Shown piece after piece: positions 1-6,026 of a stretch of 12,266 nt of DNA; position 1 is the first letter of the stretch; every line of letters begins with the position of its first letter. The stretch is taken from contig USIA01000041.1 in NCBI GenBank assembly GCA_900554535.1, positions 1 to 12,266 on the forward strand, given 5' to 3'. Source of the DNA: an uncultured Oscillospiraceae bacterium (lineage in GTDB: Bacteria; Bacillota; Clostridia; Oscillospirales; Acutalibacteraceae). A model generated the notes under the pieces. The model searched no databases, was not told where the DNA came from, and saw nothing but the letters and a program-made list of their open reading frames with translations. The translations under genes were made by a program, and so were the position numbers.

Positions 1-2
1 AA

Positions 3-1679
3 AAGAGGAGAAAAAAATCCGGCGGGACGGCGTCTGTAGCCGCGGCTGCGATTGCGGTTCCGGCTATGACTATGCCGGCTTTTGCGGGGAATATTGTCTG
101 TACTATTCAGGGAGAGCAAATTCCGGTTGCATCGAATACGGTGCAGACCGTGAAGGTGGAGCAATCTACTATGGTGGACATGCAACTTCAGACACCATCA
201 GAGGCAGACGTTTTCGTGAGTAATCCGGGTGTTGCTTCTGTGACGGTTCCACAGCCGTATAAGGACGGCGCAGCCGAGTATGCGCTTTATGCATATGGAA
301 AGGTCGGAAGCAGCACAGAGGTTTACGCCAATGATGGCACGAATACGAAACTGTGTACCATCGAGGTGCTTGACCGACCGTTTGTGTCGGATACGACGAT
401 GAATTGTCTGGTCGAAGTGGGAAAGTCCTATACATTTCGCATCACACCGAATAATCCGGATGACTATGTTACCTTCTGCACGACAGACGGCAGTGCCTTT
501 TCTACATCTGTTGTAGGGAAGTCTGTGGAAAACGGAAAGACGAATTATTACTTCCGCATGACAGCCCTCAAGTCCGGCGGCGCAGGTGTTTATGTGACGG
601 TCGGCGACAAGCAATACCGCGTGTTTGCGATTGATACGGTCGATCATTCCGGCAACGGCAATTCGGACACCAGTCAAAATAGCAATAGTAACAGCGATAG
701 CACCCCAACTTCCACTGGAAAAACCGGGACGGTGCAGGTGAGTGGTAGCCTGAATATTCGATCTGGCGCCGGCACAAACTACGGAATTGTAGGAACGCTG
801 AAAAATGGAGATAAAGTCACCATCATAACGGATGCTGCGAATGGTTGGACTCAAATTCAAACATCGGCCGGTGTGCGCGGATATTGTAGCGCAGATTACA
901 TAAAGGTCACAAATAGCGGTGAAACGAATGGGTCGAGCAACGGCAATGCCAGTACCAACAATACGCAGACAGCGACCGTCAAAGTCAGCGGCTCACTCAA
1001 TATCCGTTCCGGCCCAGGGACGAATTACGCAGTGGCAGGTACGTTAAAGCAGGGCGACAAAGTTACAGTGTTGGGCAACCCGGCGAATGGCTGGGCTCAG
1101 ATTCAGACTTCGGCCGGAATCAAAGGGTATTGCAGCACAGAGTATTTGGATATTCAAGGCGCCAGCAACAATAACAATGGCTCTACCATTGCACTGAATG
1201 TGCCCAAGTATATGCAGACAGATTCCGCATGGGGCAACGAATGGATTGGCGGTGAGGGCGGCGGTACCATCCGCAGCATCGGTTGTACGCTGACGTGTGT
1301 TGCCATGTCGGAGAGCTACCGGACCGGAGATTCCCTCACACCAGACATTATGGCCACGAAGCTGCAATTCACATCAGAGGGCCTGATGTATTGGCCGGAT
1401 GGTTATGCCACCGTTTCTGGCCTGACGGATACGAACCTGACGGCTTTGTATCAAAAACTGAAAGCGGACACGCCCGTGATTGTGGGCGGCGCCAATAGCC
1501 AGACCACGCACTATGCAATTGTCACGGGCTGCAAGAACGTCCCGCTGGACAGTAATGGCAATCCGACTTCTCTGAATGCATCTATGTTTACGGTGAATGA
1601 CCCGGGCTATAGCAATGTCACAACGTTGCAGGACTTTATTACAAAATTCCCGAGCGGGCGTAGCTACCGTTCCTATTAA
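3..1679 (+). CDS. Secreted surface protein with two beta-rich repeats, two SH3b domains and a C39-like peptidase domain (5' partial)
   Basis: The reading frame is open to the left edge, so the true start lies outside the window. The ATG at 66 is not the start: codons from position 3 encode a basic n-region (KRRKK), an Ala-rich hydrophobic stretch and an AFA|G signal-peptidase-I site, which together form a signal peptide running through that Met. Numbering from Met66: two related beta-rich, Ig-like segments (about 24-102 and 108-190); a Ser/Asn/Thr linker; SH3b domains at 221-281 and 303-363, each with SLNIRSGxGTNY and GYCS; then a C39-like papain-fold domain (375-537). Likely catalytic residues are Cys407 (IGCTLTC), His482 (THYAIVTG) and Asp512 (VNDPGY). 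SH3b domains usually bind cell wall, so the protein is probably a wall-associated peptidase, or an amidase-like or processing enzyme; the substrate is unknown. No LPXTG motif or C-terminal anchor is seen. A terminator-like hairpin follows, so it is probably transcribed separately from pyrH. Architecture is confident, exact function is not. Confidence 0.85.
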   Translation, partial: KRRKKSGGTASVAAAAIAVPAMTMPAFAGNIVCTIQGEQIPVASNTVQTVKVEQSTMVDMQLQTPSEADVFVSNPGVASVTVPQPYKDGAAEYALYAYGKVGSSTEVYANDGTNTKLCTIEVLDRPFVSDTTMNCLVEVGKSYTFRITPNNPDDYVTFCTTDGSAFSTSVVGKSVENGKTNYYFRMTALKSGGAGVYVTVGDKQYRVFAIDTVDHSGNGNSDTSQNSNSNSDSTPTSTGKTGTVQVSGSLNIRSGAGTNYGIVGTLKNGDKVTIITDAANGWTQIQTSAGVRGYCSADYIKVTNSGETNGSSNGNASTNNTQTATVKVSGSLNIRSGPGTNYAVAGTLKQGDKVTVLGNPANGWAQIQTSAGIKGYCSTEYLDIQGASNNNNGSTIALNVPKYMQTDSAWGNEWIGGEGGGTIRSIGCTLTCVAMSESYRTGDSLTPDIMATKLQFTSEGLMYWPDGYATVSGLTDTNLTALYQKLKADTPVIVGGANSQTTHYAIVTGCKNVPLDSNGNPTSLNASMFTVNDPGYSNVTTLQDFITKFPSGRSYRSY

Positions 1680-1691
1680 TGAATGTCAGAA

Positions 1692-1731
1692 GGGCACCGT
1701 GCAAAAATGGCGCGGCGCCTTTTTTCTGCCC
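1692..1731 (+). terminator. Probable intrinsic terminator of the surface-protein gene
   Basis: A GC hairpin (GGCG at 1709-1712, loop CGG, CGCC at 1716-1719) is flanked by AAAAA (1703-1707) and followed by six T (1720-1725), so the A and T runs can lengthen the stem. An outer pair GGGCA (1692-1696) / TGCCC (1727-1731) encloses it. It begins about 13 nt after the stop codon. The short GC core and 3-nt loop make efficiency uncertain. The A-run on the left could also let it act on the opposite strand. Confidence 0.65.
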
Positions 1732-1783
1732 AAATGCGAAAACAGCCACTTTTTATATGCTGCAAAATTGCTGCCATTTGGGC
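1728..1783. repeat. Inverted repeat with nested short stems in the intergenic region
   Basis: GCCCAAATG (1728-1736) is perfectly complementary to CATTTGGGC (1775-1783), with 38 nt between. Inside are a smaller pair CAGC (1743-1746) / GCTG (1759-1762) and the self-complementary GCAAAATTGC (1762-1771). The left arm overlaps the end of the terminator's outer stem, so the two structures could compete. No ORF of note, small-RNA promoter or terminal T-run was found for it. It may be a read-through backup structure or a decayed repeat; function is unassigned. Confidence 0.4.
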
Positions 1784-1813
1784 GAGGTTCTCCTGCGAAA
1801 TGGGCACGGGGGC

Positions 1814-1842
1814 TTTACAAGGCTTTGTACTTCATGTAAAAT
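1814..1842 (+). promoter_or_regulatory. Sigma-A-type promoter for the pyrH operon
   Basis: TTTACA (1814-1819) matches five of six bases of the -35 consensus, and TAAAAT (1837-1842) five of six of the -10 consensus. They are separated by exactly 17 nt. The predicted start lies near 1849, about 44 nt ahead of the pyrH start at 1893. It is downstream of the terminator-like hairpin, which fits a new transcription unit beginning at pyrH. The region also carries a GGCTTT direct repeat at 1811 and 1821, and a TACAA/TTGTA pair inside the spacer. Confidence 0.7.
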
Positions 1843-1877
1843 AGATAGCAGTACTGATATAGGATTGTATTTCAATG

Positions 1878-1882
1878 AGGAG
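1878..1882 (+). promoter_or_regulatory. Ribosome binding site that fixes the pyrH start
   Basis: AGGAG at 1878-1882 lies 10 nt ahead of the ATG at 1893. It sits immediately downstream of the in-frame ATG at 1875, so it cannot serve that codon. This supports 1893 as the start. Confidence 0.75.
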
Positions 1883-1892
1883 TGTATCAAGC

Positions 1893-2606
1893 ATGCAGCC
1901 AAAGTATAAACGCGTTCTGCTTAAGCTCAGTGGAGAATCCCTGGCAGGCCCGGAGGGACATGGAATCGACTTTGACACGGTCCTGAAAATCTGCCGTCCA
2001 GTGAAAACCTGTGTGTTGATGGGGGTGCAAATCGGCATTGTAGTAGGCGGCGGCAATTTCTGGCGCGGCCGCTCCAGCGGCAAAATGGACCGCACGCGTG
2101 CAGATCACATGGGGATGCTGGCGACTGCCATCAATGCACTCGGCGTTGCGGATGCCCTTGAGCAGCTCGGCGTTGCGGTACGCGTCCAAACTGCAATCAG
2201 CATGCAGGAGGTTGCAGAGCCATATATTCGCAACCGTGCGGTGCGCCATCTGGAAAAGGGCCGTGTCGTTGTCTTTGGCTGCGGCACTGGCAATCCATTT
2301 TTCTCAACAGACACGGCCGCTGCTTTGCGCGCGGCAGAGATCGACGCGGACGTCATCCTCAAAGCAACGATGGTCGATGGTGTCTACGATTCGGACCCCA
2401 AAGTCAACCCGAACGCGAAGAAGTTTGATACGCTTACATTCATGGATGTACTCAATCAGAATCTGAAAGTGATGGACAGCACGGCTGCTTCCATGTGTCG
2501 GGACAACAATATTCCTATCTGTGTTTTCAGCATTGAGGATCCCGACAATATTGAAAAGGTGATCTGCGGTCAGCCCATTGGCACGATCGTGAAGGAGGAC
2601 AAGTAA
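1893..2606 (+). CDS. pyrH: UMP kinase (uridylate kinase)
   Basis: Phosphorylates UMP to UDP with ATP in the cytoplasm, feeding UTP/CTP and UDP-sugar synthesis. It belongs to the amino-acid-kinase fold family, which is hexameric and in bacteria is typically controlled by GTP and UTP. From Met at 1893 the protein is 237 aa, close to the usual 235-245. Visible motifs: KLSGE (11-15), the glycine loop GGGNFWRG (52-59), DHMGMLAT (71-78), GTGNPFFSTD (131-140) and the nucleotide-binding stretch KATMVDGVYDSDPK (157-170). I prefer ATG 1893 over the in-frame ATG 1875 because the AGGAG site lies between them and because the family normally begins a few residues before YKRxLLKLSGE. It is the first gene after the promoter at 1814-1842. 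The tsf/rpsB genes that often precede pyrH in Firmicutes are not adjacent here. Its stop is 1 nt from the frr start, suggesting coupled translation. Confidence 0.97.
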   Translation: MQPKYKRVLLKLSGESLAGPEGHGIDFDTVLKICRPVKTCVLMGVQIGIVVGGGNFWRGRSSGKMDRTRADHMGMLATAINALGVADALEQLGVAVRVQTAISMQEVAEPYIRNRAVRHLEKGRVVVFGCGTGNPFFSTDTAAALRAAEIDADVILKATMVDGVYDSDPKVNPNAKKFDTLTFMDVLNQNLKVMDSTAASMCRDNNIPICVFSIEDPDNIEKVICGQPIGTIVKEDK

Positions 2607-2607
2607 C

Positions 2608-3162
2608 ATGAAAGAAGTATTGGAAAGAGCCAAAACAAAGATGGAAAAAAGCATTGGCGTTTTGCAGGAGGAATATGTTGAGGTGCGTGCAGGCCGCGCC
2701 AATCCCAATGTGCTCAACAAAGTAACCGTCGACTATTATGGCACCCCAACACCGATTAACCAATTGGCAGCGGTCGCTGTTTCCGAGGCACGTGTGCTGA
2801 CCATTCAGCCGTGGGATCCTTCTGTCTGCCGCCTGATTGAAAAAGCAATCCAGACCTCTGACATTGGTATTAATCCGCAGTCAGATGGGAAAATTATCCG
2901 TATGATCTTTCCGGCTCTGACGGAAGACCGCCGCAAGGAAATCGCGAAAGACCTCGCGAAAATGGCTGAAGAGACAAAGATTGCTGTGCGGTCCATTCGT
3001 CGGGACGCTATGGAAAAGCTGAAGGCACTGAAAAAGGCTGGAGACATTACGGAGGACGACCTGAAAGTTGCCGAAAAACGCACACAAGATCTGACCGACC
3101 AATATTGCAAAGAAGCGGATACCCTGTTTGCCAAAAAGAAGAAGGAAATCATGGAAATCTGA
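2608..3162 (+). CDS. frr: Ribosome recycling factor
   Basis: With EF-G, this factor splits the post-termination ribosome so that subunits can be reused. The 184-aa length is almost exactly the family norm of about 185. The sequence shows the conserved VRAGRANPNVLN stretch (about residues 27-38) and VDYYGTPTPINQLA, where the hinge to domain II lies. A long charged helical C-terminal half follows, including GDITEDDLK and a Lys-rich end (AKKKKEIMEI), which forms part of the three-helix bundle that mimics tRNA. It begins 1 nt after the pyrH stop, with AAGGAGG (2592-2598) inside the end of pyrH. That is typical of the pyrH-frr pair in bacteria. A 77-nt gap follows, carrying a perfect hairpin before uppS. 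Nothing is missing or unusual in the protein. Confidence 0.97.
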   Translation: MKEVLERAKTKMEKSIGVLQEEYVEVRAGRANPNVLNKVTVDYYGTPTPINQLAAVAVSEARVLTIQPWDPSVCRLIEKAIQTSDIGINPQSDGKIIRMIFPALTEDRRKEIAKDLAKMAEETKIAVRSIRRDAMEKLKALKKAGDITEDDLKVAEKRTQDLTDQYCKEADTLFAKKKKEIMEI

Positions 3163-3191
3163 CCGCTCTGGGCATAAAATACGACAGTTTG

Positions 3192-3221
3192 GTTTGCTCC
3201 CTTTGGACAAAGGGAGCAAAC
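3192..3221. repeat. Perfect 13-bp hairpin in the frr-uppS gap
   Basis: GTTTGCTCCCTTT (3192-3204) and AAAGGGAGCAAAC (3209-3221) are perfectly complementary around a GGAC loop. No T-run follows, so it is not a standard intrinsic terminator. The right arm ends 7 nt before the weak uppS ribosome site AGAGGG (3229-3234). It could be an mRNA processing or stability element, a translational control element for uppS, or one copy of a dispersed palindromic repeat. The sequence alone does not decide between these. Confidence 0.75.
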
Positions 3222-3239
3222 GTCCTATAGAGGGAATGT

Positions 3240-3974
3240 ATGAGTGAAGTAAAGCAAAGCGGCGCACCGTCGCCGGAATATCTCCCGCGCCACTTGGCCA
3301 TCATCATGGATGGAAATGGCCGTTGGGCCAAAAAGCGCGGGTTACCGCGCTCGGCGGGTCATGCGGCTGGCGCTGCGGTTTTCAAGAAAATTGCGCGGTA
3401 TTGCAGCAAAATCGGACTGCAATATTTGACGGTCTATGCCTTTTCAACGGAAAATTGGACGCGTCCGCCGGAAGAAGTCGGGGCGCTGATCACCTTGTTT
3501 AAAGAATATCTGGAGGAATCCCTGCGGGATTTTCGAGAAGATGACATCAAGGTGCGATTTATTGGCGATACGACCAAGTTTCCGCAGCGTCTCCAGGAGT
3601 TGATTTCGGAAACGTGGGACTTGTGCAGAGACCGTCAGGGTATGGTCCTTAATATCGCGATGAATTATGGGGGCCGCGCGGAAATTACCCGCGCTGTGCG
3701 TGCAATTGCAGAAAAAGTGGCAGAGGGACGCCTTGACCCTGCGGATATTGATGAAAGCATGGTTGCGAATCATCTATATACAGCTGGCCAGCCGGACCCA
3801 GATTTGATTTTACGCCCGAGTGGCGAACAACGCCTGTCCAATTTTTTGCTTTGGCAGTCTGCTTATGCGGAACTGCTCTCAATGGAGGTACTTTGGCCGG
3901 ACTTTACCGAGCAGGATCTCGACCGTGCGTTGGTCGAGTTTGCGCATCGGAATCGCCGGTTTGGAGGTGTCTGA
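3240..3974 (+). CDS. uppS: Undecaprenyl diphosphate synthase (cis-prenyltransferase)
   Basis: Condenses IPP onto farnesyl diphosphate in cis to give the C55 lipid carrier used for peptidoglycan and other wall polymers; it acts at the membrane surface. At 244 aa it is normal in length. The catalytic motif MDGNGRWA (23-30, Asp24) is intact. Others follow: GHAAGA (40-45), FSTENW (68-73), MNYGGRAEI (141-149) and the IPP-binding RPSGEQRLSNFLLWQSAYAE (192-211). The usual residue after the first Arg of that motif is often Thr or Ile; here it is Pro, a tolerated variant. The start is ATG 3240 with a rather weak AGAGGG site 5 nt upstream. A strong hairpin just before that site could limit or modulate initiation. 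The stop is 1 nt before the GTG of cdsA. Its substrate supply is linked to dxr and ispG further down the same run. Confidence 0.97.
   Translation: MSEVKQSGAPSPEYLPRHLAIIMDGNGRWAKKRGLPRSAGHAAGAAVFKKIARYCSKIGLQYLTVYAFSTENWTRPPEEVGALITLFKEYLEESLRDFREDDIKVRFIGDTTKFPQRLQELISETWDLCRDRQGMVLNIAMNYGGRAEITRAVRAIAEKVAEGRLDPADIDESMVANHLYTAGQPDPDLILRPSGEQRLSNFLLWQSAYAELLSMEVLWPDFTEQDLDRALVEFAHRNRRFGGV
3963..3967 (+). promoter_or_regulatory. Ribosome binding site for cdsA, supporting a GTG start
   Basis: GGAGG at 3963-3967, inside the last codons of uppS, is 8 nt before GTG 3976. The open frame extends upstream to an ATG at 3820, but that extension overlaps uppS and encodes nothing CdsA-like. Confidence 0.75.
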
Positions 3975-3975
3975 C

Positions 3976-4812
3976 GTGAAAAGTTCCTTGAAACAGCGGC
4001 TGCTTTCTGCGGCGACAATTCTTCTGCTCCTGGCGGCGGTTGTGTTGTGCAACAGCTTTTTCCCGCTGGCTTTGAATATCGTGATCGCCGTTATCAGTTT
4101 GATGGGTGTCTGGGAGATTTTTACGGCTTTACGGCTAACCCGCCAAATTGCGCTGATTGTGCCCAGCATGATTCTGGCTGCGGTGCTGCCCTTCATGCCG
4201 GACTCTTTCACCCGCGGCGTTGCCTTTTTTGTCTATACGATTCTGCTTTTCGGCGCCATGATTCGTTACCACGAGGCAATCACCTTTCGGGAAGTAGCGG
4301 TCATCTATAGTATGGCGATTTTAATTCCGACAGCACTGGATACGCTGGTGCCACTGCGGAATCTCGGCGAGGCGCATGGGATGTTTTACGTGATTGTCAC
4401 CATTTTTGCCGCTTGGGCGGCAGACGCAGGCGCCTATGTGTTTGGCAGCCGCTTTGGCAAGCGCAAGCTGTGCCCCAAGATCAGTCCCAAGAAGACAGTT
4501 GAGGGAGCAGTCAGCGGCATAATCGTCAATGTGCTTATGATGCTGCTTTTCGGATTTATTTTCCAACACCTGTATTGGAACAGCACGGTTCAGGTCAATT
4601 ATGCTATCCTGGTCGTGATCGGCGGGGTTGGGGCAGTGCTCTCCATGCTGGGCGACCTGAGTTTCTCCATCATCAAGCGCAGCTGCCATATCAAAGACTT
4701 TAGCGAAGTTATTCCCGGCCATGGCGGTATCCTGGACCGTTTTGACAGTGTGATCTTTGTGGCACCTTTTGTGTATCTGTTGGTGCAGGTGGTCCCGATT
4801 GTCGTGGAGTAG
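3976..4812 (+). CDS. cdsA: Phosphatidate cytidylyltransferase (CDP-diacylglycerol synthase)
   Basis: Makes CDP-diacylglycerol from phosphatidic acid and CTP, the branch point for bacterial phospholipids; it is an integral membrane enzyme. Starting at GTG 3976 gives 278 aa, within the usual 260-285. This start has GGAGG at the right distance, lies 1 nt after the uppS stop, and puts the first hydrophobic segment (LLSAATILLLLAAVVL) directly after a short basic N-terminus. Several further membrane segments follow. The family signature is intact near residues 231-257: KRSCHIKDFSEVIPGHGGILDRFD in order, with the PGHGG and DRxD residues (247-251 and 254-257) that bind metal and nucleotide. AWAADAGAYVFGSRFGKRKL and SPKKTVEGAVSG upstream are also characteristic. 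The uppS-cdsA pair is common in bacteria. Translation is probably coupled to uppS. Confidence 0.96.
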   Translation: MKSSLKQRLLSAATILLLLAAVVLCNSFFPLALNIVIAVISLMGVWEIFTALRLTRQIALIVPSMILAAVLPFMPDSFTRGVAFFVYTILLFGAMIRYHEAITFREVAVIYSMAILIPTALDTLVPLRNLGEAHGMFYVIVTIFAAWAADAGAYVFGSRFGKRKLCPKISPKKTVEGAVSGIIVNVLMMLLFGFIFQHLYWNSTVQVNYAILVVIGGVGAVLSMLGDLSFSIIKRSCHIKDFSEVIPGHGGILDRFDSVIFVAPFVYLLVQVVPIVVE

Positions 4813-4868
4813 CGTACACGGTATGTTTCTCGCTAAAATAGAAATACTGAATCGGGACGGAGAATAGA

Positions 4869-6011
4869 ATGAAACGGTGTATATCTCTTTTGGGCTCCAC
4901 GGGCTCTATCGGCCGGCAGACGCTGCAAGTGGCAAGAAATCTGCGCCTTCGCGTCTGTGCGTTGGCGGCCCATTCCAATATAAAGCTTCTGGAACAGCAG
5001 GTGCGGGAATTTCATCCGCACCTTGCCGCTGTTTATGACCCGCAGGCTGCCCGGGCGCTGCGGACGAAGATCGCCGACACCAACACCAAGGTGCTGGCGG
5101 GGATGGAGGGCCTGTGTGAAGCGGCCACCTGCCAAAATGCGGATGTCGTGCTCAACGCTGTGGTCGGCATGGTTGGGCTTAAGCCGACGCTCAATGCAGC
5201 TGCGGCAGGAAAAGACATTGCCCTGGCAAATAAGGAGACTTTGGTCGCAGGCGGCGCGCTGGTGATGGACGCCGTCCGCCTGCGGGGTGTGAACCTGATT
5301 CCGGTGGACAGCGAGCACAGCGCCATTTTTCAGTGCCTGCAGGGGACGCCGGGCAAGGCGCTGAAAAAGATCCTGCTGACCGCCAGCGGGGGCCCCTTTT
5401 TCGGCAAAACGCGTGCGGAACTTGCCGACGCGACGCCGGAGCAGGCGCTGGACCATCCGAACTGGCACATGGGGGAAAAGGTGACCATCGACTCTGCCAC
5501 CCTGATGAATAAGGGCCTGGAAGTGATGGAAGCGGGGTGGCTTTTCCATGTACCACTCGAACAGATTAATATCCTGGTGCACCGGGAAAGCGTTGTCCAT
5601 TCCATGGTTATGTTCGAGGACAACGCGATTTTGGCGCAGCTTGGTAAAGCCGATATGCGTTTGCCGATTCAATACGCCTTAACATGGCCGGACCGTGTTC
5701 CTGGGCTGGTGGAAGAACTTGACCTCGCCGCATGCGGTTCATTGACATTTGCAAAGCCGGATTTGGAAACATTCACGTGCCTGGCGGCCTGCCTGCGCGC
5801 AATGGAGCGCGGCGGTCTGGCGCCCGCTGCGGCCAATGGGGCAAATGAAGCCGCTGTTGAGCTTTTCCTGCGGCGGAAAATTCCGTTTTTGCGAATCGGC
5901 GAATTGGTCACTGCGGCGATGGAGCATCAACCCGACCAGCCGGCCTCTACATTAGACGCGATTTTGGACGCCGACGCGGCGGCGCGTGAATATGTTTATA
6001 CACATGCCTGA
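4869..6011 (+). CDS. dxr: 1-deoxy-D-xylulose-5-phosphate reductoisomerase
   Basis: The first committed step of the MEP isoprenoid pathway: it rearranges and reduces DXP to 2-C-methyl-erythritol 4-phosphate with NADPH and a divalent metal, in the cytoplasm. It is the target of fosmidomycin. At 380 aa it is of normal length. The NADPH loop GSTGSIG is at 9-15, ANKETLVAGG at 120-129, and metal ligands lie in VDSEHSA (Asp147, Glu149) and in NKGLEVMEA (214-222, Glu218). Substrate contacts fall in TASGGPFF (171-178) and HPNWHMGEKVTIDSATLM (196-213). The segment often written VHPQS is VHRES here (238-242), a variant I do not regard as disabling. GGAGA (4859-4863) precedes ATG 4869 by 5 nt. The 56-nt gap after cdsA has no clear promoter. 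The product feeds ispG two genes downstream and ultimately uppS upstream. Confidence 0.97.
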   Translation: MKRCISLLGSTGSIGRQTLQVARNLRLRVCALAAHSNIKLLEQQVREFHPHLAAVYDPQAARALRTKIADTNTKVLAGMEGLCEAATCQNADVVLNAVVGMVGLKPTLNAAAAGKDIALANKETLVAGGALVMDAVRLRGVNLIPVDSEHSAIFQCLQGTPGKALKKILLTASGGPFFGKTRAELADATPEQALDHPNWHMGEKVTIDSATLMNKGLEVMEAGWLFHVPLEQINILVHRESVVHSMVMFEDNAILAQLGKADMRLPIQYALTWPDRVPGLVEELDLAACGSLTFAKPDLETFTCLAACLRAMERGGLAPAAANGANEAAVELFLRRKIPFLRIGELVTAAMEHQPDQPASTLDAILDADAAAREYVYTHA

Positions 6012-6013
6012 TT

Positions 6014-6020
6014 AGGAGGG
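6014..6020 (+). promoter_or_regulatory. Strong ribosome binding site pointing to a non-AUG start of rseP
   Basis: AGGAGGG lies 3 nt after the dxr stop (6009-6011). The in-frame codon at the ideal 6-nt distance is ATC (6027-6029). There is no ATG or GTG in frame between the dxr stop and the HELGH motif at 6096-6110; the first ordinary alternative is TTG at 6051, 30 nt from this site. A weaker AAGG (6039-6042) sits 8 nt ahead of that TTG. Confidence 0.7.
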
Positions 6021-6026
6021 ATTCCC

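Noticed and set aside
1679..1909. Small open frames in the surface-protein/pyrH gap
   Set aside because: They cross the terminator-like hairpin and the promoter, have no good ribosome site of their own, and encode nothing recognisable.
3192..3239. Reading the frr-uppS hairpin as an intrinsic terminator
   Set aside because: The stem is strong, but it is followed by CGTCCTATAG-like sequence with no T-run, and co-directional operon genes continue.
3820..3975. Upstream extension of cdsA to ATG 3820
   Set aside because: It would overlap uppS by about 155 nt and encodes no CdsA-like residues; GTG 3976 has a proper ribosome site and the expected N-terminus.
4813..4868. Possible promoter in the cdsA-dxr gap (TAAAAT at 4834-4839)
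   Set aside because: No acceptable -35 hexamer lies 16-18 nt upstream; the nearest TTG-type hexamer is about 29 nt away.
4833..5672. 279-codon minus-strand frame opposite dxr
   Set aside because: dxr in the + frame carries all family motifs; the antisense translation is His/Arg-rich and featureless.
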